Part shown: positions 33,048-41,221 of the stretch, in pieces | How positions within the stretch are numbered: position 1 is the stretch's first letter | Layout: each line of letters opens with the position of its first letter | Source: Comamonas koreensis | GTDB taxonomy: Bacteria; Pseudomonadota; Gammaproteobacteria; Burkholderiales; Burkholderiaceae_C | Length of the DNA: 64,000 nt | Assembly: GCF_014076495.1 (NCBI RefSeq) | Contig: NZ_CP043575.1 | Location: 2,976,001-3,040,000 of the forward strand | Direction of reading: 5' to 3' | The notes under the pieces: generated by a model | What the model saw: only the letters and a program-made list of their open reading frames with translations | What the model was told of the DNA's origin: nothing | The model's database searches: none | Translations under genes and position numbers: made by a program

Positions 33048-33362
33048 TTAGGCTTGCTTCTTGACGACTTCGGTCGGAACGATATCGGTGACGATGGATT
33101 CACGCTTGCCGAAGCGCATAACGTCTTCGGTGGTAACGTCTGCGGCAATAGGGAAGGGCAGATGCTGAATCTTGCGGATGATGTTTGCGTCACACTGGTA
33201 GCGATCACCCATGAAGCCCTTGGACACATTGTCAGCACCGCCCATTGCAGGTGCGAGCTTGGTCATCGTGTGCACCGTGCCGATGCTGTATGCGTTGCCG
33301 GTCTTCTTGGAAGTGCCTTCCATGATTTCAATGCCGACGATCTGTTTGCGTTCTACTGCCAT
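33048..33362 (-). CDS. phage single-stranded DNA-binding protein (DUF1293/pV-like)
   Basis: Protein of 104 residues, MAVERKQIVGIEIMEGTSKK, with a conserved start typical of DUF1293 proteins in Pf1-like phages. Their role is to coat the newly replicated single-stranded genome before packaging. It lies immediately downstream of the replication initiator, the usual position. Confidence 0.8.
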   Translation of the reverse strand: MAVERKQIVGIEIMEGTSKKTGNAYSIGTVHTMTKLAPAMGGADNVSKGFMGDRYQCDANIIRKIQHLPFPIAADVTTEDVMRFGKRESIVTDIVPTEVVKKQA

Positions 33363-33364
33363 GC

Positions 33365-34333
33365 TTATGCTGCCTTTCGAGCAAGGTCACAAACCCCTGA
33401 CCAAGTGGGGCCAGCCGCGACACTAGATAAATTGACCCGGCGAGGCACGCCGATTACTCGGACTTCCTCTACGAGACTCGCGATTTCAAAGCCTTCAACG
33501 GTCGACAGAACGTCAATCGTTTTGCCGTAGGTACGGCGCATGTGGTGCAGCAAATGGGCGAGGGTGGTTTCACCTTCGGTTTGCTTGGTAGGAATCTTTT
33601 CCGCTGCGCTGTCGATCAGTTCAGCAAGCACTGGATAGGCCCCGGCAAAATACTTGTCTCGCTCGGTGAGGGCTTCCAGTGGGATGACGCGATCACGACT
33701 ACCAAACTGGACTTCGTAGCGTGTCCAGGGGCTTTGCAGGTTGCCTAGCTGGTGGCCTTTTTCGTAGGCCCGCAGGACTTTGCCGTTTTGAGCTTTGCCG
33801 ATATACAAGGTGCGCTCTCTTTCGTTCAACCAGTCACCAGCTTGGCTAGTCGCAGGCGGGCGACCGGATGATGTGAACTTGCCTGCGCGGTAGAACGCGA
33901 CTGCATCCTCTACCGTGTATTCACCGTTGAGAAAATCGACGCACAGATCAAGGCGCGTGATCCTGGCGTCCAGTTCTTCGAGTAAGTCGCGCATCTCGTC
34001 CCATGCTTCGATCAGTGAGCAACCAGAGCCAGGAATGGACACCATCCAGGTGCCACGCTGGGCATCGCCACCAAAGCCGATGAAGCCCATAGGCTGCTTG
34101 CGAGAGCCGACATGGGCAAACAGCGTTACGCTGCTCTTGTAGCCCCGGATTCCCTTGCCTTCATCAACGCCAGAAATTGGGCGGCGCATGATCTGGGACA
34201 GCTTGACAATCAGGCCTTCGATGGTCATTTCACCGGGCTTGAAAGTGGCATTTAGCCAATCGACCCGCGCTGATTGGTTGGGGGTACTTTCCCCCCGTGT
34301 TACCGGACGGGGGGAGCGCTTCGCGCTGCTCAT
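33365..34333 (-). CDS. phage replication initiation factor (pII-like)
   Basis: Rolling-circle replication initiator of 322 residues, replication initiation factor family (PF02486). Visible hallmarks are RVDWLNATFKPGE, GFIGFGGDAQRGTWMVSIPGSGC, ITRLDLCVDFLNGEYTVEDAV, TLYIGKAQNGKVLRAYEKGHQLG (with the Tyr/Lys-containing catalytic region) and WTRYEVQFGSRDRVIPLE. It nicks the double-stranded phage DNA to start single-strand synthesis. Its ATG overlaps the stop of the small upstream gene. Confidence 0.9.
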   Translation of the reverse strand: MSSAKRSPRPVTRGESTPNQSARVDWLNATFKPGEMTIEGLIVKLSQIMRRPISGVDEGKGIRGYKSSVTLFAHVGSRKQPMGFIGFGGDAQRGTWMVSIPGSGCSLIEAWDEMRDLLEELDARITRLDLCVDFLNGEYTVEDAVAFYRAGKFTSSGRPPATSQAGDWLNERERTLYIGKAQNGKVLRAYEKGHQLGNLQSPWTRYEVQFGSRDRVIPLEALTERDKYFAGAYPVLAELIDSAAEKIPTKQTEGETTLAHLLHHMRRTYGKTIDVLSTVEGFEIASLVEEVRVIGVPRRVNLSSVAAGPTWSGVCDLARKAA

Positions 34334-34581
34334 GCCACCACCTGCTGTGGAGCCAGGGCTGGCAAGATGATCGATTCGATCACCGCAGCGAACTTGCCGA
34401 TAGGCATGGCAGCGCCGCGCTCCGCCAGCGGCGCTGCCATCGCCTTACGGCAAGCTGCATCGGCGAATTGCTTTGCAAGACCTTCGGCCAGGGATTGCCA
34501 TTGGATGCGGTTGTGAAAAGCATTGGCAGGCCAGCACGCATTTGCTGCGCCCTGTGTGCTCTCGATAGCCCCAACTGCCAT
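34330..34581 (-). CDS. first gene of phage leftward operon, unknown
   Basis: Protein of 83 residues starting MAVGAIESTQGAANACWPAN, with WQSLAEGLAKQFADAACRKAMAAPLAERGA in the middle. It is helical and without membrane segments. Shine-Dalgarno AGGGGC precedes the ATG. It overlaps the rep start (ATGA) and is the first gene under the divergent operator region. It may be an accessory replication or control protein; not recognised. Confidence 0.65.
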   Translation of the reverse strand: MAVGAIESTQGAANACWPANAFHNRIQWQSLAEGLAKQFADAACRKAMAAPLAERGAAMPIGKFAAVIESIILPALAPQQVVA

Positions 34582-34624
34582 GTTTGCCCCTGTGGTATAA
34601 GTTCGCCATGTACCAAAAATGCGC

Positions 34625-34678
34625 ATCCCAAATTTGAGATGCACAAAACTTGGATGGATGCTATCCCAAAAATAGGAT
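34625..34678. promoter_or_regulatory. paired phage repressor operators
   Basis: Two similar 16-bp imperfect palindromes, ATCCCAAATTTGAGAT (34625-34640) and ATCCCAAAAATAGGAT (34663-34678), 38 bp apart, in the gap between the divergent leftward operon and the repressor gene. The second overlaps the repressor's ribosome-binding region, suggesting autoregulation. Confidence 0.65.
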
Positions 34679-34682
34679 GCCC

Positions 34683-35033
34683 ATGTACGACGCAGAACTT
34701 ACCAAAACCCTTATTGACAAAGCACGGGATTCGTGCGGCAGTTATTCAGAAGTTGCTAGACGGCTTGGAATTCCGCAGCCTCAAATCACTGATATGAAGG
34801 CTGGCCGACGAAAAGCCCAGCCAGCGGATGTGGCCGCTATCGCAGAGCTAGCGGGGCTTGATGCTCTTAAATTCCTAGCAATCGCCCAACTTAACGAGCT
34901 TGAAGGATCTAAGAAAGGTCAGATACTTGCGCGTGCATTGGGAAAATTAGCGCTAGCGACTGGCGGGGCACTCGCTGGCGTTTCAGCCCACGCAAGCCCG
35001 GCCATTGAGTTGATACGATGTATATTATGTTAA
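34683..35033 (+). CDS. phage Cro/CI-type HTH regulator whose C-terminus is encoded by attR
   Basis: DNA-binding protein of 116 residues, MYDAELTKTLIDKARDSCGS. The helix-turn-helix spans about residues 17-45 (YSEVARRLGIPQPQITDMKAGRRK). A C-terminal part without a recognised domain includes a hydrophobic stretch (LALATGGALAGVSA). The last codons (ELIRCILC, then TAA) lie in the dif-like attR site. In a circular phage the frame would instead read through the attL half to give a C-terminus ending PRHRINV. It is divergent from the replication operon and presumably represses it. Confidence 0.85.
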   Translation: MYDAELTKTLIDKARDSCGSYSEVARRLGIPQPQITDMKAGRRKAQPADVAAIAELAGLDALKFLAIAQLNELEGSKKGQILARALGKLALATGGALAGVSAHASPAIELIRCILC

Positions 35034-35035
35034 GT
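35008..35035. other. dif-like Xer site, right prophage end (attR)
   Basis: XerC-arm AGTTGATACGA (35008-35018), central TGTATA (35019-35024), XerD-arm TTATGTTAAGT (35025-35035). The 16 bases ATGTATATTATGTTAA are identical to that part of the E. coli dif site. The intact XerD arm suggests this side is the chromosomal half. Confidence 0.82.
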
Positions 35036-35208
35036 CATATTTCTGCCTAGCCAACAGACCAGCACCGAACCAGGAACCATCTACTCGCCCCGCCTGGGCA
35101 AGGCGGTCAATTTGTTGCCAAACCGAGGGTTAACCACGGCTCATACAGCCTTTCGATGATTCGTTTTGCTAAGACAATTTCCTGTCAATTGATCCAAGGA
35201 AAAGTTAT

Positions 35209-37209
35209 ATGAAAAACGAAAAATCGCTGGGCGCCGTACCTGCGCGCTACAGCATGGCCGCATTGGCAGCGATCGTCGCGCTGACGATGACCGCCTGCGG
35301 CGGCTCCAGCCACAACGACAAAGAAGACCTGGTGAGCACCGCTTGCGAAGCTGGCACGTCGGACGGCTCGGTAGTGGTGGGCTCCGGTCTGCCTGGCGAT
35401 CCTTCGTTCCCCGAGCTGGCTTCGGGTTACCGCACCGGCAAGAAGGTCGTCGAAGGCCATAAGTACATGGTGGTGACGGCCAATCCTCTGGCGTCCAAGG
35501 CCGGTTGTGAAGTGCTGAAGTCCGGCGGCTCGGCCGTCGATGCCGCAGTGGCCGTGCAGATGGTGCTGGGTCTGGTCGAGCCCCAGTCCAGCGGCATTGG
35601 TGGTGGCGCCTTCATGCTGTACTACGATGCAGCGACCAAGAAGGTAACGGCCTACGACGGCCGCGAAACAGCCCCTGCGGCCGCGACACCCGATTACCTG
35701 CGCTATATCGACAGCAGCACACAAACCACGCCACTGCCCAGCGCCCGTGCCAGCGGCCGCTCCATCGGCACGCCTGGCGCCGTGCGCATGCTGGACCTGG
35801 CCCACAAGGACCACGGTGCCAAACCCTGGAAGGACCTGATCCAGCCCGGCATTGACCTGGCCACCAATGGCTTCAAGATCAGCGGCCGCATGTCCGATGC
35901 GCTGGCCGGTGCCAAGACCGCGCTGCAGGCCGATGCCGATGCGCTGGCTCTGTATTTCAACGCCGATGGCTCGACCAAGGGCCTGGGTGAAACCTTCAAG
36001 AACCCCGCTTACGCAGCCACTTTGACGAAGATGGCGACCGGCGGTGCCGATGCGTTCTACACCGGATCGGTGGCACAAGGCATTGTCGACAAGATTGCCG
36101 TGACCCAGAACGTCACGACTGGCGCGCCCATCACCCCTGGCGTGACCACGCTGGCCGATCTGGCCGGCTACCAGGCCAAGAAGCGTGATGCCGTCTGCAC
36201 CACCTACCGTGCCAAGTATGTGATCTGCGGCATGCCACCACCGTCATCCGGCGGTATTGCCGTGGCCCAGGCCATGGGTGTGCTGGAGAATTTTGACCTG
36301 GCCCCCCACAAGCCCACCGCGCTGGATGTCGAAGGCGGCAAGCCCACCGCCATGGGCGTGCACCTGGTGAGCGAAGCCGAGCGCATGGCCTATGCCGACC
36401 GCGACATGTATGTGGCCGACACCGACTTCACCCCCCTGCCCGGCCCGCTCTACAGCACCTTGCTGGACAAGAGCTACCTGAAGTCGCGCGCCGCGCTGAT
36501 CTCGCCCACCCAGAGCATGGGCACCGCGACTGCCGGCCAGTTTGGCAACACCCGTCTGGGCGTGGGCAAGGTGACCGAAGCGGGTACCACGCACATGACC
36601 ATCGTCGACGGCAAGGGCAACGTGGTGAGCATGACCACGACGGTGGAAGCGGGCATGGGCTCCTACCACATGACCCAGGGCTTTATCCTGAACAACCAGC
36701 TGACCGACTTCTCCGCCGCGCCCACCTCGGCCGATGGTCTGCCGATCGCCAACAAGGTGGAAGCGGGCAAGCGCCCACGCAGCTCGATGGCGCCCACGCT
36801 GGTGTTTGAAGCCACGGCGGACGGCCAACCTGGCGCCTTCAAAATGGCTACTGGCTCGCCTGGCGGTGCCACCATCATCCAGTTCGTGACCAAGACCCTG
36901 GTGGGCGCACTGGACTGGGGCCTCGATGCGCAGCAAGCCACCAACCTGGTGAACTTTGGCGCCTCCAACAGCCGCACCACCAACCTGGGCGGCGAGCACC
37001 CCAACATCAATGCCACCAACAGCGGTGACAACGATCCGCTGGTGCTGGCACTGCGCGCCATGGGGCATACCGTGTCGGTCAATGCGCAGTCCAGCGGTGT
37101 GGGCACCGTGATTCGCACCGCCAATGCAGCAGGCGAAGCCCGCCTGAGCGGTGGCGCAGATCCACGCCGTGAAGGTGTGGTGCTGGGCGATACCTACAAG
37201 GCCAAGTAA
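35209..37209 (+). CDS. ggt: gamma-glutamyltransferase, predicted lipoprotein
   Basis: N-terminal nucleophile hydrolase of 666 residues that cleaves and transfers the gamma-glutamyl group of glutathione. A lipoprotein signal (IVALTMTACGGSS) anchors it in the envelope. The large-subunit region has GGSAVDAAVAVQMVLGLVEPQSSGIGGGAFML and YDGRETAPAAATPDYL. The autocatalytic cleavage site and nucleophile threonine are at TEAGTTHMTIVDGKGNVVSM (near residue 460), and the small subunit has GKRPRSSMAPTLVF and TGSPGGATIIQFV. A terminator follows, so it is monocistronic. Confidence 0.95.
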   Translation: MKNEKSLGAVPARYSMAALAAIVALTMTACGGSSHNDKEDLVSTACEAGTSDGSVVVGSGLPGDPSFPELASGYRTGKKVVEGHKYMVVTANPLASKAGCEVLKSGGSAVDAAVAVQMVLGLVEPQSSGIGGGAFMLYYDAATKKVTAYDGRETAPAAATPDYLRYIDSSTQTTPLPSARASGRSIGTPGAVRMLDLAHKDHGAKPWKDLIQPGIDLATNGFKISGRMSDALAGAKTALQADADALALYFNADGSTKGLGETFKNPAYAATLTKMATGGADAFYTGSVAQGIVDKIAVTQNVTTGAPITPGVTTLADLAGYQAKKRDAVCTTYRAKYVICGMPPPSSGGIAVAQAMGVLENFDLAPHKPTALDVEGGKPTAMGVHLVSEAERMAYADRDMYVADTDFTPLPGPLYSTLLDKSYLKSRAALISPTQSMGTATAGQFGNTRLGVGKVTEAGTTHMTIVDGKGNVVSMTTTVEAGMGSYHMTQGFILNNQLTDFSAAPTSADGLPIANKVEAGKRPRSSMAPTLVFEATADGQPGAFKMATGSPGGATIIQFVTKTLVGALDWGLDAQQATNLVNFGASNSRTTNLGGEHPNINATNSGDNDPLVLALRAMGHTVSVNAQSSGVGTVIRTANAAGEARLSGGADPRREGVVLGDTYKAK

Positions 37210-37230
37210 GCCTCGGGTTTCACCATCGTC

Positions 37231-37268
37231 AAAAAGCCGCTGTGGGTTGATGCCCGCGGCGGCTTTTT
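37231..37268 (+). terminator. rho-independent terminator of ggt
   Basis: Stem AAGCCGC...GCGGCTT with additional GTGGG/CCCGC pairing, followed by TTTTTT, 21 bp after the ggt stop. Confidence 0.85.
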
Positions 37269-37311
37269 TGCTGGTTGGCGCCCTGCTCTTGGCGCTTATC
37301 TGATTAGCGCA

Positions 37312-38148
37312 TCAAGCGGCAGTGTGTGCGGGCAGCTCCTGGCGCTGCAGATGCTGGTTGATCTGCTCGATCACTGGCAGCAGGTCAGCCACGCTGTCGA
37401 TCACAAAATGGGCGCCGGCGCTGCGCAGCTGTTCGCTCGCAGTGCTGCGGATCTCTGATTGCGCGTCCGAGCTCAGTGCCTGCCATTCGGGCAGGGACAG
37501 TCCATTGGCATTGCCGCTGACGGCCACACCGACCGTCCAGCAACCGGCATTCAGCCCTTCGGCAATGCCCACACTGGTGTCGTCCACCTTGACCACGGTC
37601 GAGGCCGGCCAGATGCCCAGATCGGCAAAGCAGCGGTACATCATCAAGGGGCTGGGGCGGCCAGCGGCCAGGTCGCCGGCGCAGACGATGTTGTCTGGCG
37701 CGTAGCCGGCGCGGGCTGCGATGGGCTCGAGCACATCCATGATTGGGCGGTTGTAGCCGGTGGTGCTGCCGATCTTGATGCCATCGAGCCGCAGGCGGTT
37801 GACGACTTCGAGCGCGCCAGGGATAAATTCGGCAAAGTCTCCGACCACGCGCGCGTTCATCGGCGTGAACACCTCGTAGAGATGGTCGATATCGCTGCTG
37901 GACACCGGCTTGCCATAGCGGCGCTCCCACTGGGCTGCCACCTCGGGCAGTTGGCACAGCGCCGCAATATGGTCCCATTTGGCCGAACCCATAGGGCCCC
38001 GGGCCTGGGCAATGCTGATCTCGATGCCGAAATCCTGGAACAGCTGCACAAAGGCGCCCATAGGCGCGCGTGAGCCAAAGTCGACAATGGTGCCGGCCCA
38101 GTCAAAAACAACGGCTTGTACGCGTTGGGGGTTGTGAAAATTCGTCAT
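37312..38148 (-). CDS. phnX: phosphonoacetaldehyde hydrolase (phosphonatase)
   Basis: HAD-superfamily enzyme of 278 residues that splits phosphonoacetaldehyde into acetaldehyde and phosphate. The nucleophile motif is AVVFDWAGTIVDFGS, with the PhnX-specific RAPMGAFVQLFQDFGIEI and ARGPMGSAKWDHI (the Schiff-base lysine lies in MGSAKWDHI). Motif II is KIGSTTGYNRPIM and motif III KVDDTSVGIAEGLNAGCWTVGV. The start at 38148 gives the family length. It is the last gene of the leftward phosphonate operon, downstream of an FAD oxidoreductase and an importer. Confidence 0.95.
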   Translation of the reverse strand: MTNFHNPQRVQAVVFDWAGTIVDFGSRAPMGAFVQLFQDFGIEISIAQARGPMGSAKWDHIAALCQLPEVAAQWERRYGKPVSSSDIDHLYEVFTPMNARVVGDFAEFIPGALEVVNRLRLDGIKIGSTTGYNRPIMDVLEPIAARAGYAPDNIVCAGDLAAGRPSPLMMYRCFADLGIWPASTVVKVDDTSVGIAEGLNAGCWTVGVAVSGNANGLSLPEWQALSSDAQSEIRSTASEQLRSAGAHFVIDSVADLLPVIEQINQHLQRQELPAHTAA

Positions 38149-38240
38149 GGTGTCCTCTGCCCCTTGGCCCGGCCACTGGCCAGGGTCCGCGTTGGGGCTG
38201 TCTATACAAGAGATGTGTCGTTCTGCGTGCCCGGCAACCC

Positions 38241-39374
38241 TTACCAATGGGCAAAGGTGTCGTGCGCCACGCCAAAGCCGGTGCTCGCGCCCGTGCCGCT
38301 GGTGACGATGGCTACGCGGGTGGCAGCGTCCGGCGCCTCGATAAAGCAGTCCGTGCGTGGGGCCGAAGGGTAGATGCCCAGCCAGCGCTCGGTAATGCGG
38401 AAGTCGTCGATATTCAATGCCTCGCGCATGTGGCGCAGCATCAGGGCATCGACCTCGTCCTGCGCAAAGGGCTGGACGGAGGCGCCGTAGTGGTGCGAAT
38501 CGCCGACCACCAGGCTGCCGTCGGCGCTCTGCACCACGATCAGGTGGATGCCATGGGCAAGGCTCTCGCCCTCTTCCTGCTGCAGTTGCTCAAGCAAGGC
38601 GCGGGCCTCGGGCAGCTTGCTGTAGCCGTGGTAGCGCACCAGGCTCAGGTCGCCCATCACCGATGCGTTCAGGCGCAGATCGCCAGCCGGCTGCACGCGC
38701 AGCATCTGCAGCTGGCACAGCTGCACCTGGTGTTTGGCAAACAGCTCGCTGTAAAGGCCATGGATGTCGGCATTGGTGCAGACCACCACGCGCTCGGCAT
38801 GCAGCTGGCCCTTGGATGTCACCACCTTGGGCGTGGCCACCTCCCACACCGCTTCGCCAAAGCGGAAGGTGACTTGCATCTGCTCGGCCAGCCAGCGCGT
38901 CAGCTGGGCGATTGCGTCGCGCGATTCGACCCGCAGGTCAATGGGGCTGTGCAACACGGCCTTGGCCTGGTCCAGCCGCAGCTCGGGTGCGTGGCGGGCG
39001 GCTTCTTCGGGGCTCCATAGTGCGCAGTTCACGCTCTGGGCCATCTCGGTGTGCATAAAGGCCTGCAACACATCCAGCGCCTTGTCGCGTGTGGCCACCA
39101 GGTTCAGGCCCTGGTGCTGCACAGTGATACCGGCCTTGGGCGCAAGCTCGGCCCAGACGTCGCGCGCATGGCGCGCACGGCGCCAGGTGTCCCCTGCCCC
39201 CTGGCCGGTCACCGTCACAAAGCCAAAATTGCGGATCGATGCGCTCACACAGGCGGCATCCCGGTCGACCACGCAGACCTTAAGGCCCCGGCGCGCCGCC
39301 TCATAGGCATGGGCGAGGCCCACAATGCCTGCACCCACCACCATCACATCAAAACTTGTGCTTCCCACCGTCAT
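38241..39374 (-). CDS. phosphonate-associated FAD-dependent oxidoreductase (TIGR03364-like)
   Basis: D-amino-acid-oxidase-like flavoprotein of 377 residues. The FAD-binding motif is VMVVGAGIVGLAHAYEAARRGLKVCVVDRD, followed by ASIRNFGFVTVTGQ, and C-terminal segments include SHHYGASVQPFAQDEVD and SGTGASTGFGVAHD. This family (TIGR03364) recurs beside phosphonatase genes. It presumably oxidises an aminophosphonate, possibly 2-aminoethylphosphonate or an N-alkyl form, to phosphonoacetaldehyde, the PhnX substrate (inference). No phnW transaminase is present in the window, which fits that role. Confidence 0.85.
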   Translation of the reverse strand: MTVGSTSFDVMVVGAGIVGLAHAYEAARRGLKVCVVDRDAACVSASIRNFGFVTVTGQGAGDTWRRARHARDVWAELAPKAGITVQHQGLNLVATRDKALDVLQAFMHTEMAQSVNCALWSPEEAARHAPELRLDQAKAVLHSPIDLRVESRDAIAQLTRWLAEQMQVTFRFGEAVWEVATPKVVTSKGQLHAERVVVCTNADIHGLYSELFAKHQVQLCQLQMLRVQPAGDLRLNASVMGDLSLVRYHGYSKLPEARALLEQLQQEEGESLAHGIHLIVVQSADGSLVVGDSHHYGASVQPFAQDEVDALMLRHMREALNIDDFRITERWLGIYPSAPRTDCFIEAPDAATRVAIVTSGTGASTGFGVAHDTFAHW

Positions 39375-39418
39375 TCCTGTCTTTCCTGGTTCTCGAATCA
39401 TCTTGTCCATCCACGCGA

Positions 39419-41140
39419 TCAGCGCTTGCGCCAAGCCTGCGTGCGCTTGTTCAACCACCAGCCCAGCGCCTGGTAGAGCACGGTCACCACGCAGCTGATC
39501 GCGGCAATCATCACCGCCATCGCAGCGGCAGCGGCCATGTCGCCGGCCTCATCCAGGTTCAGGATCGCAACCGCGCCCAGGCGCGTTTCTGGCGAGTAGA
39601 GGAAGACGACGGCCGAGATCGTGGTCATCGCGGCCACAAAGAAGTAGCGCGAGACCTCCAGCAAGGCCGGCAGGCACATCGGCAGGGTCACCTTCCACAA
39701 GGTGCGGTAGAACGGCACCTTGAGCGAGGCGCTGACCGATTCAAACTCGCCATCAATCGACTTGAGCGCCGTCACCAGGGTCATGTGGCCGGTGGTGTAG
39801 TAGTGCATCACCGTGCACAGCACCATCAAGGGCATGGTCTGGTACAGAAAGTTCAGCGGGTTGCCGGGGGCATTGAAAAAGAAGATATAGCCCAGGCCGA
39901 GCACCAGGCCGGGCACGGCCATGGGGAGCATGGCCAGCATGCGCAGCACCGGGCGCAGCGCAGGCATGCCCTTGGTTTTTTCCAGCAGATAGGCGCCCAT
40001 GAAGACCACGATGGGCCCGGCCACCGCAGCGCTCGCAGCCATGGTCAGGCTGTTGAAGACGGCAGTATCCACGCCGGCATCGACCAGGCCGCTGGTGTAG
40101 TGGCTCAGGGTCAGGCCCAGCTGGTACGGCCAGAACTGCACCAGCGACGCAAAGATGGCCATGCCGAACATGGCCAGCATCAGCGCGGCCAGCGTCCAGC
40201 ACAGCAGGCTGCAAAAGCGGTCGGTGGCGGCATGGCGGCTGGGCTGCAGCACCACGGCGCGCGCGGTCAGCACCGCGGTCTGCTTTTTCTGCACCTGGCG
40301 GTCAATCGCATAGGTGATGACGGCCGGCAGCAGCAGCAGCAAGGCCACGACGGCGCCACGCTGGAAATCCTGCTGGCCGATCACCAGCTTGAACACATCG
40401 GTGGCGAGCATGTTGAAATTGCCGCCGATTACCTTGGGGATACCGAAATCAGTGATCACCAAGGTGAACACCACGAGCGCGGCTGAGACCACGCCGTAGC
40501 GCGCCGCCGGCAAGGTCACAGTCAAGAACTGGCGCGTGCGACTCGCTCCCAGCGCGGTGGCGGCCTCGTAGAGGCGCTGGTCGCCCAGGGCCAGTGCGGT
40601 GATCAGGATCATCAGCGCATGCGGAAAGGTGGCAAAGCACTGGGCCAGCACGATACCGGGCGCGCCGTAGATGCTCTCAAAGCCCAGCGCATTGAGAACG
40701 GACTTGAGCACGCCCTGGTTGCCAAACCAGTAGATCAGCGAGATGGCAGACAGCAGCGACGGAGCCAGCAACGGCAGCAGGCTGATGCTGCGCAGCAGAA
40801 CCTTGGCGCGGATGCCCGAGCGCGTGATGGCATAGGCAAAGCCAAAGGCGAGCGGGATCACCACGGCGGTGACCACCAGCGATACCCACAGGCTGTTCCA
40901 GAGGCTGCCCAGCAGCGCGGGCGACTGGAAATAGCGCACAAAGCGCATGAAGGCCGAGCCGTCGTCAGCCGAGGTGGGCGCAAAGGCCTGGCCCAGCAAG
41001 GCGGCCAGCGGTGCCAACAGGCCAAGCAGCAGCAGCGCAGTGATGGCGACCAGCGCCAGTTGCGCGATGCGGTCACTGGGCGCTGCATGCAGGCCGGTAT
41101 GGCGGGGGAGCGCTGCGGGCGCTGAAACGGATGAGGTCAT
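39419..41140 (-). CDS. 2-aminoethylphosphonate-type ABC transporter permease (fused double permease)
   Basis: Membrane protein of 573 residues with about twelve hydrophobic segments and two copies of the binding-protein-dependent permease module, as in FbpB/PotB-PotC fusions. The first half contains YEAATALGASRTRQFLTVTLPAARYG (coupling loop); the second half contains EFESVSASLKVPFYRTLWKVTLPMCLPALLE. This double-module length fits the putative aminoethylphosphonate permease family (TIGR03262-like). It operates with the adjacent ATPase and solute receptor. Confidence 0.85.
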   Translation of the reverse strand: MTSSVSAPAALPRHTGLHAAPSDRIAQLALVAITALLLLGLLAPLAALLGQAFAPTSADDGSAFMRFVRYFQSPALLGSLWNSLWVSLVVTAVVIPLAFGFAYAITRSGIRAKVLLRSISLLPLLAPSLLSAISLIYWFGNQGVLKSVLNALGFESIYGAPGIVLAQCFATFPHALMILITALALGDQRLYEAATALGASRTRQFLTVTLPAARYGVVSAALVVFTLVITDFGIPKVIGGNFNMLATDVFKLVIGQQDFQRGAVVALLLLLPAVITYAIDRQVQKKQTAVLTARAVVLQPSRHAATDRFCSLLCWTLAALMLAMFGMAIFASLVQFWPYQLGLTLSHYTSGLVDAGVDTAVFNSLTMAASAAVAGPIVVFMGAYLLEKTKGMPALRPVLRMLAMLPMAVPGLVLGLGYIFFFNAPGNPLNFLYQTMPLMVLCTVMHYYTTGHMTLVTALKSIDGEFESVSASLKVPFYRTLWKVTLPMCLPALLEVSRYFFVAAMTTISAVVFLYSPETRLGAVAILNLDEAGDMAAAAAMAVMIAAISCVVTVLYQALGWWLNKRTQAWRKR

Positions 41141-41221
41141 AGTGTGTCGGTAAGGCCCCGTGACCGGGGACATGGCCGCGAGCGGCCCCTGCCCCGGCGC
41201 TTGCCAGGGCAACGGCCGGGC

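Larger units (their letters stand above)
28889..35027. mobile_element. filamentous (Inoviridae-type) prophage integrated at dif
   Basis: About 6.1 kb bounded by an 18-bp direct repeat TTGATACGATGTATATTA within dif-like sites. Gene order on the minus strand is the inovirus order: small ORF, replication initiator, ssDNA-binding protein, small membrane proteins, major coat protein, adsorption-type protein, DUF2523, Zot. A repressor is divergent on the right, and a secreted-protein gene lies at the left end. No integrase is encoded, consistent with use of host XerCD. Base composition is visibly less GC-rich than the flanks. All core genes look intact, so the phage may be functional. Confidence 0.9.

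Noticed and set aside
35034..35208. Possible further phage gene right of attR
   Set aside because: No open frame with a start signal; appears to be host DNA and the ggt promoter.
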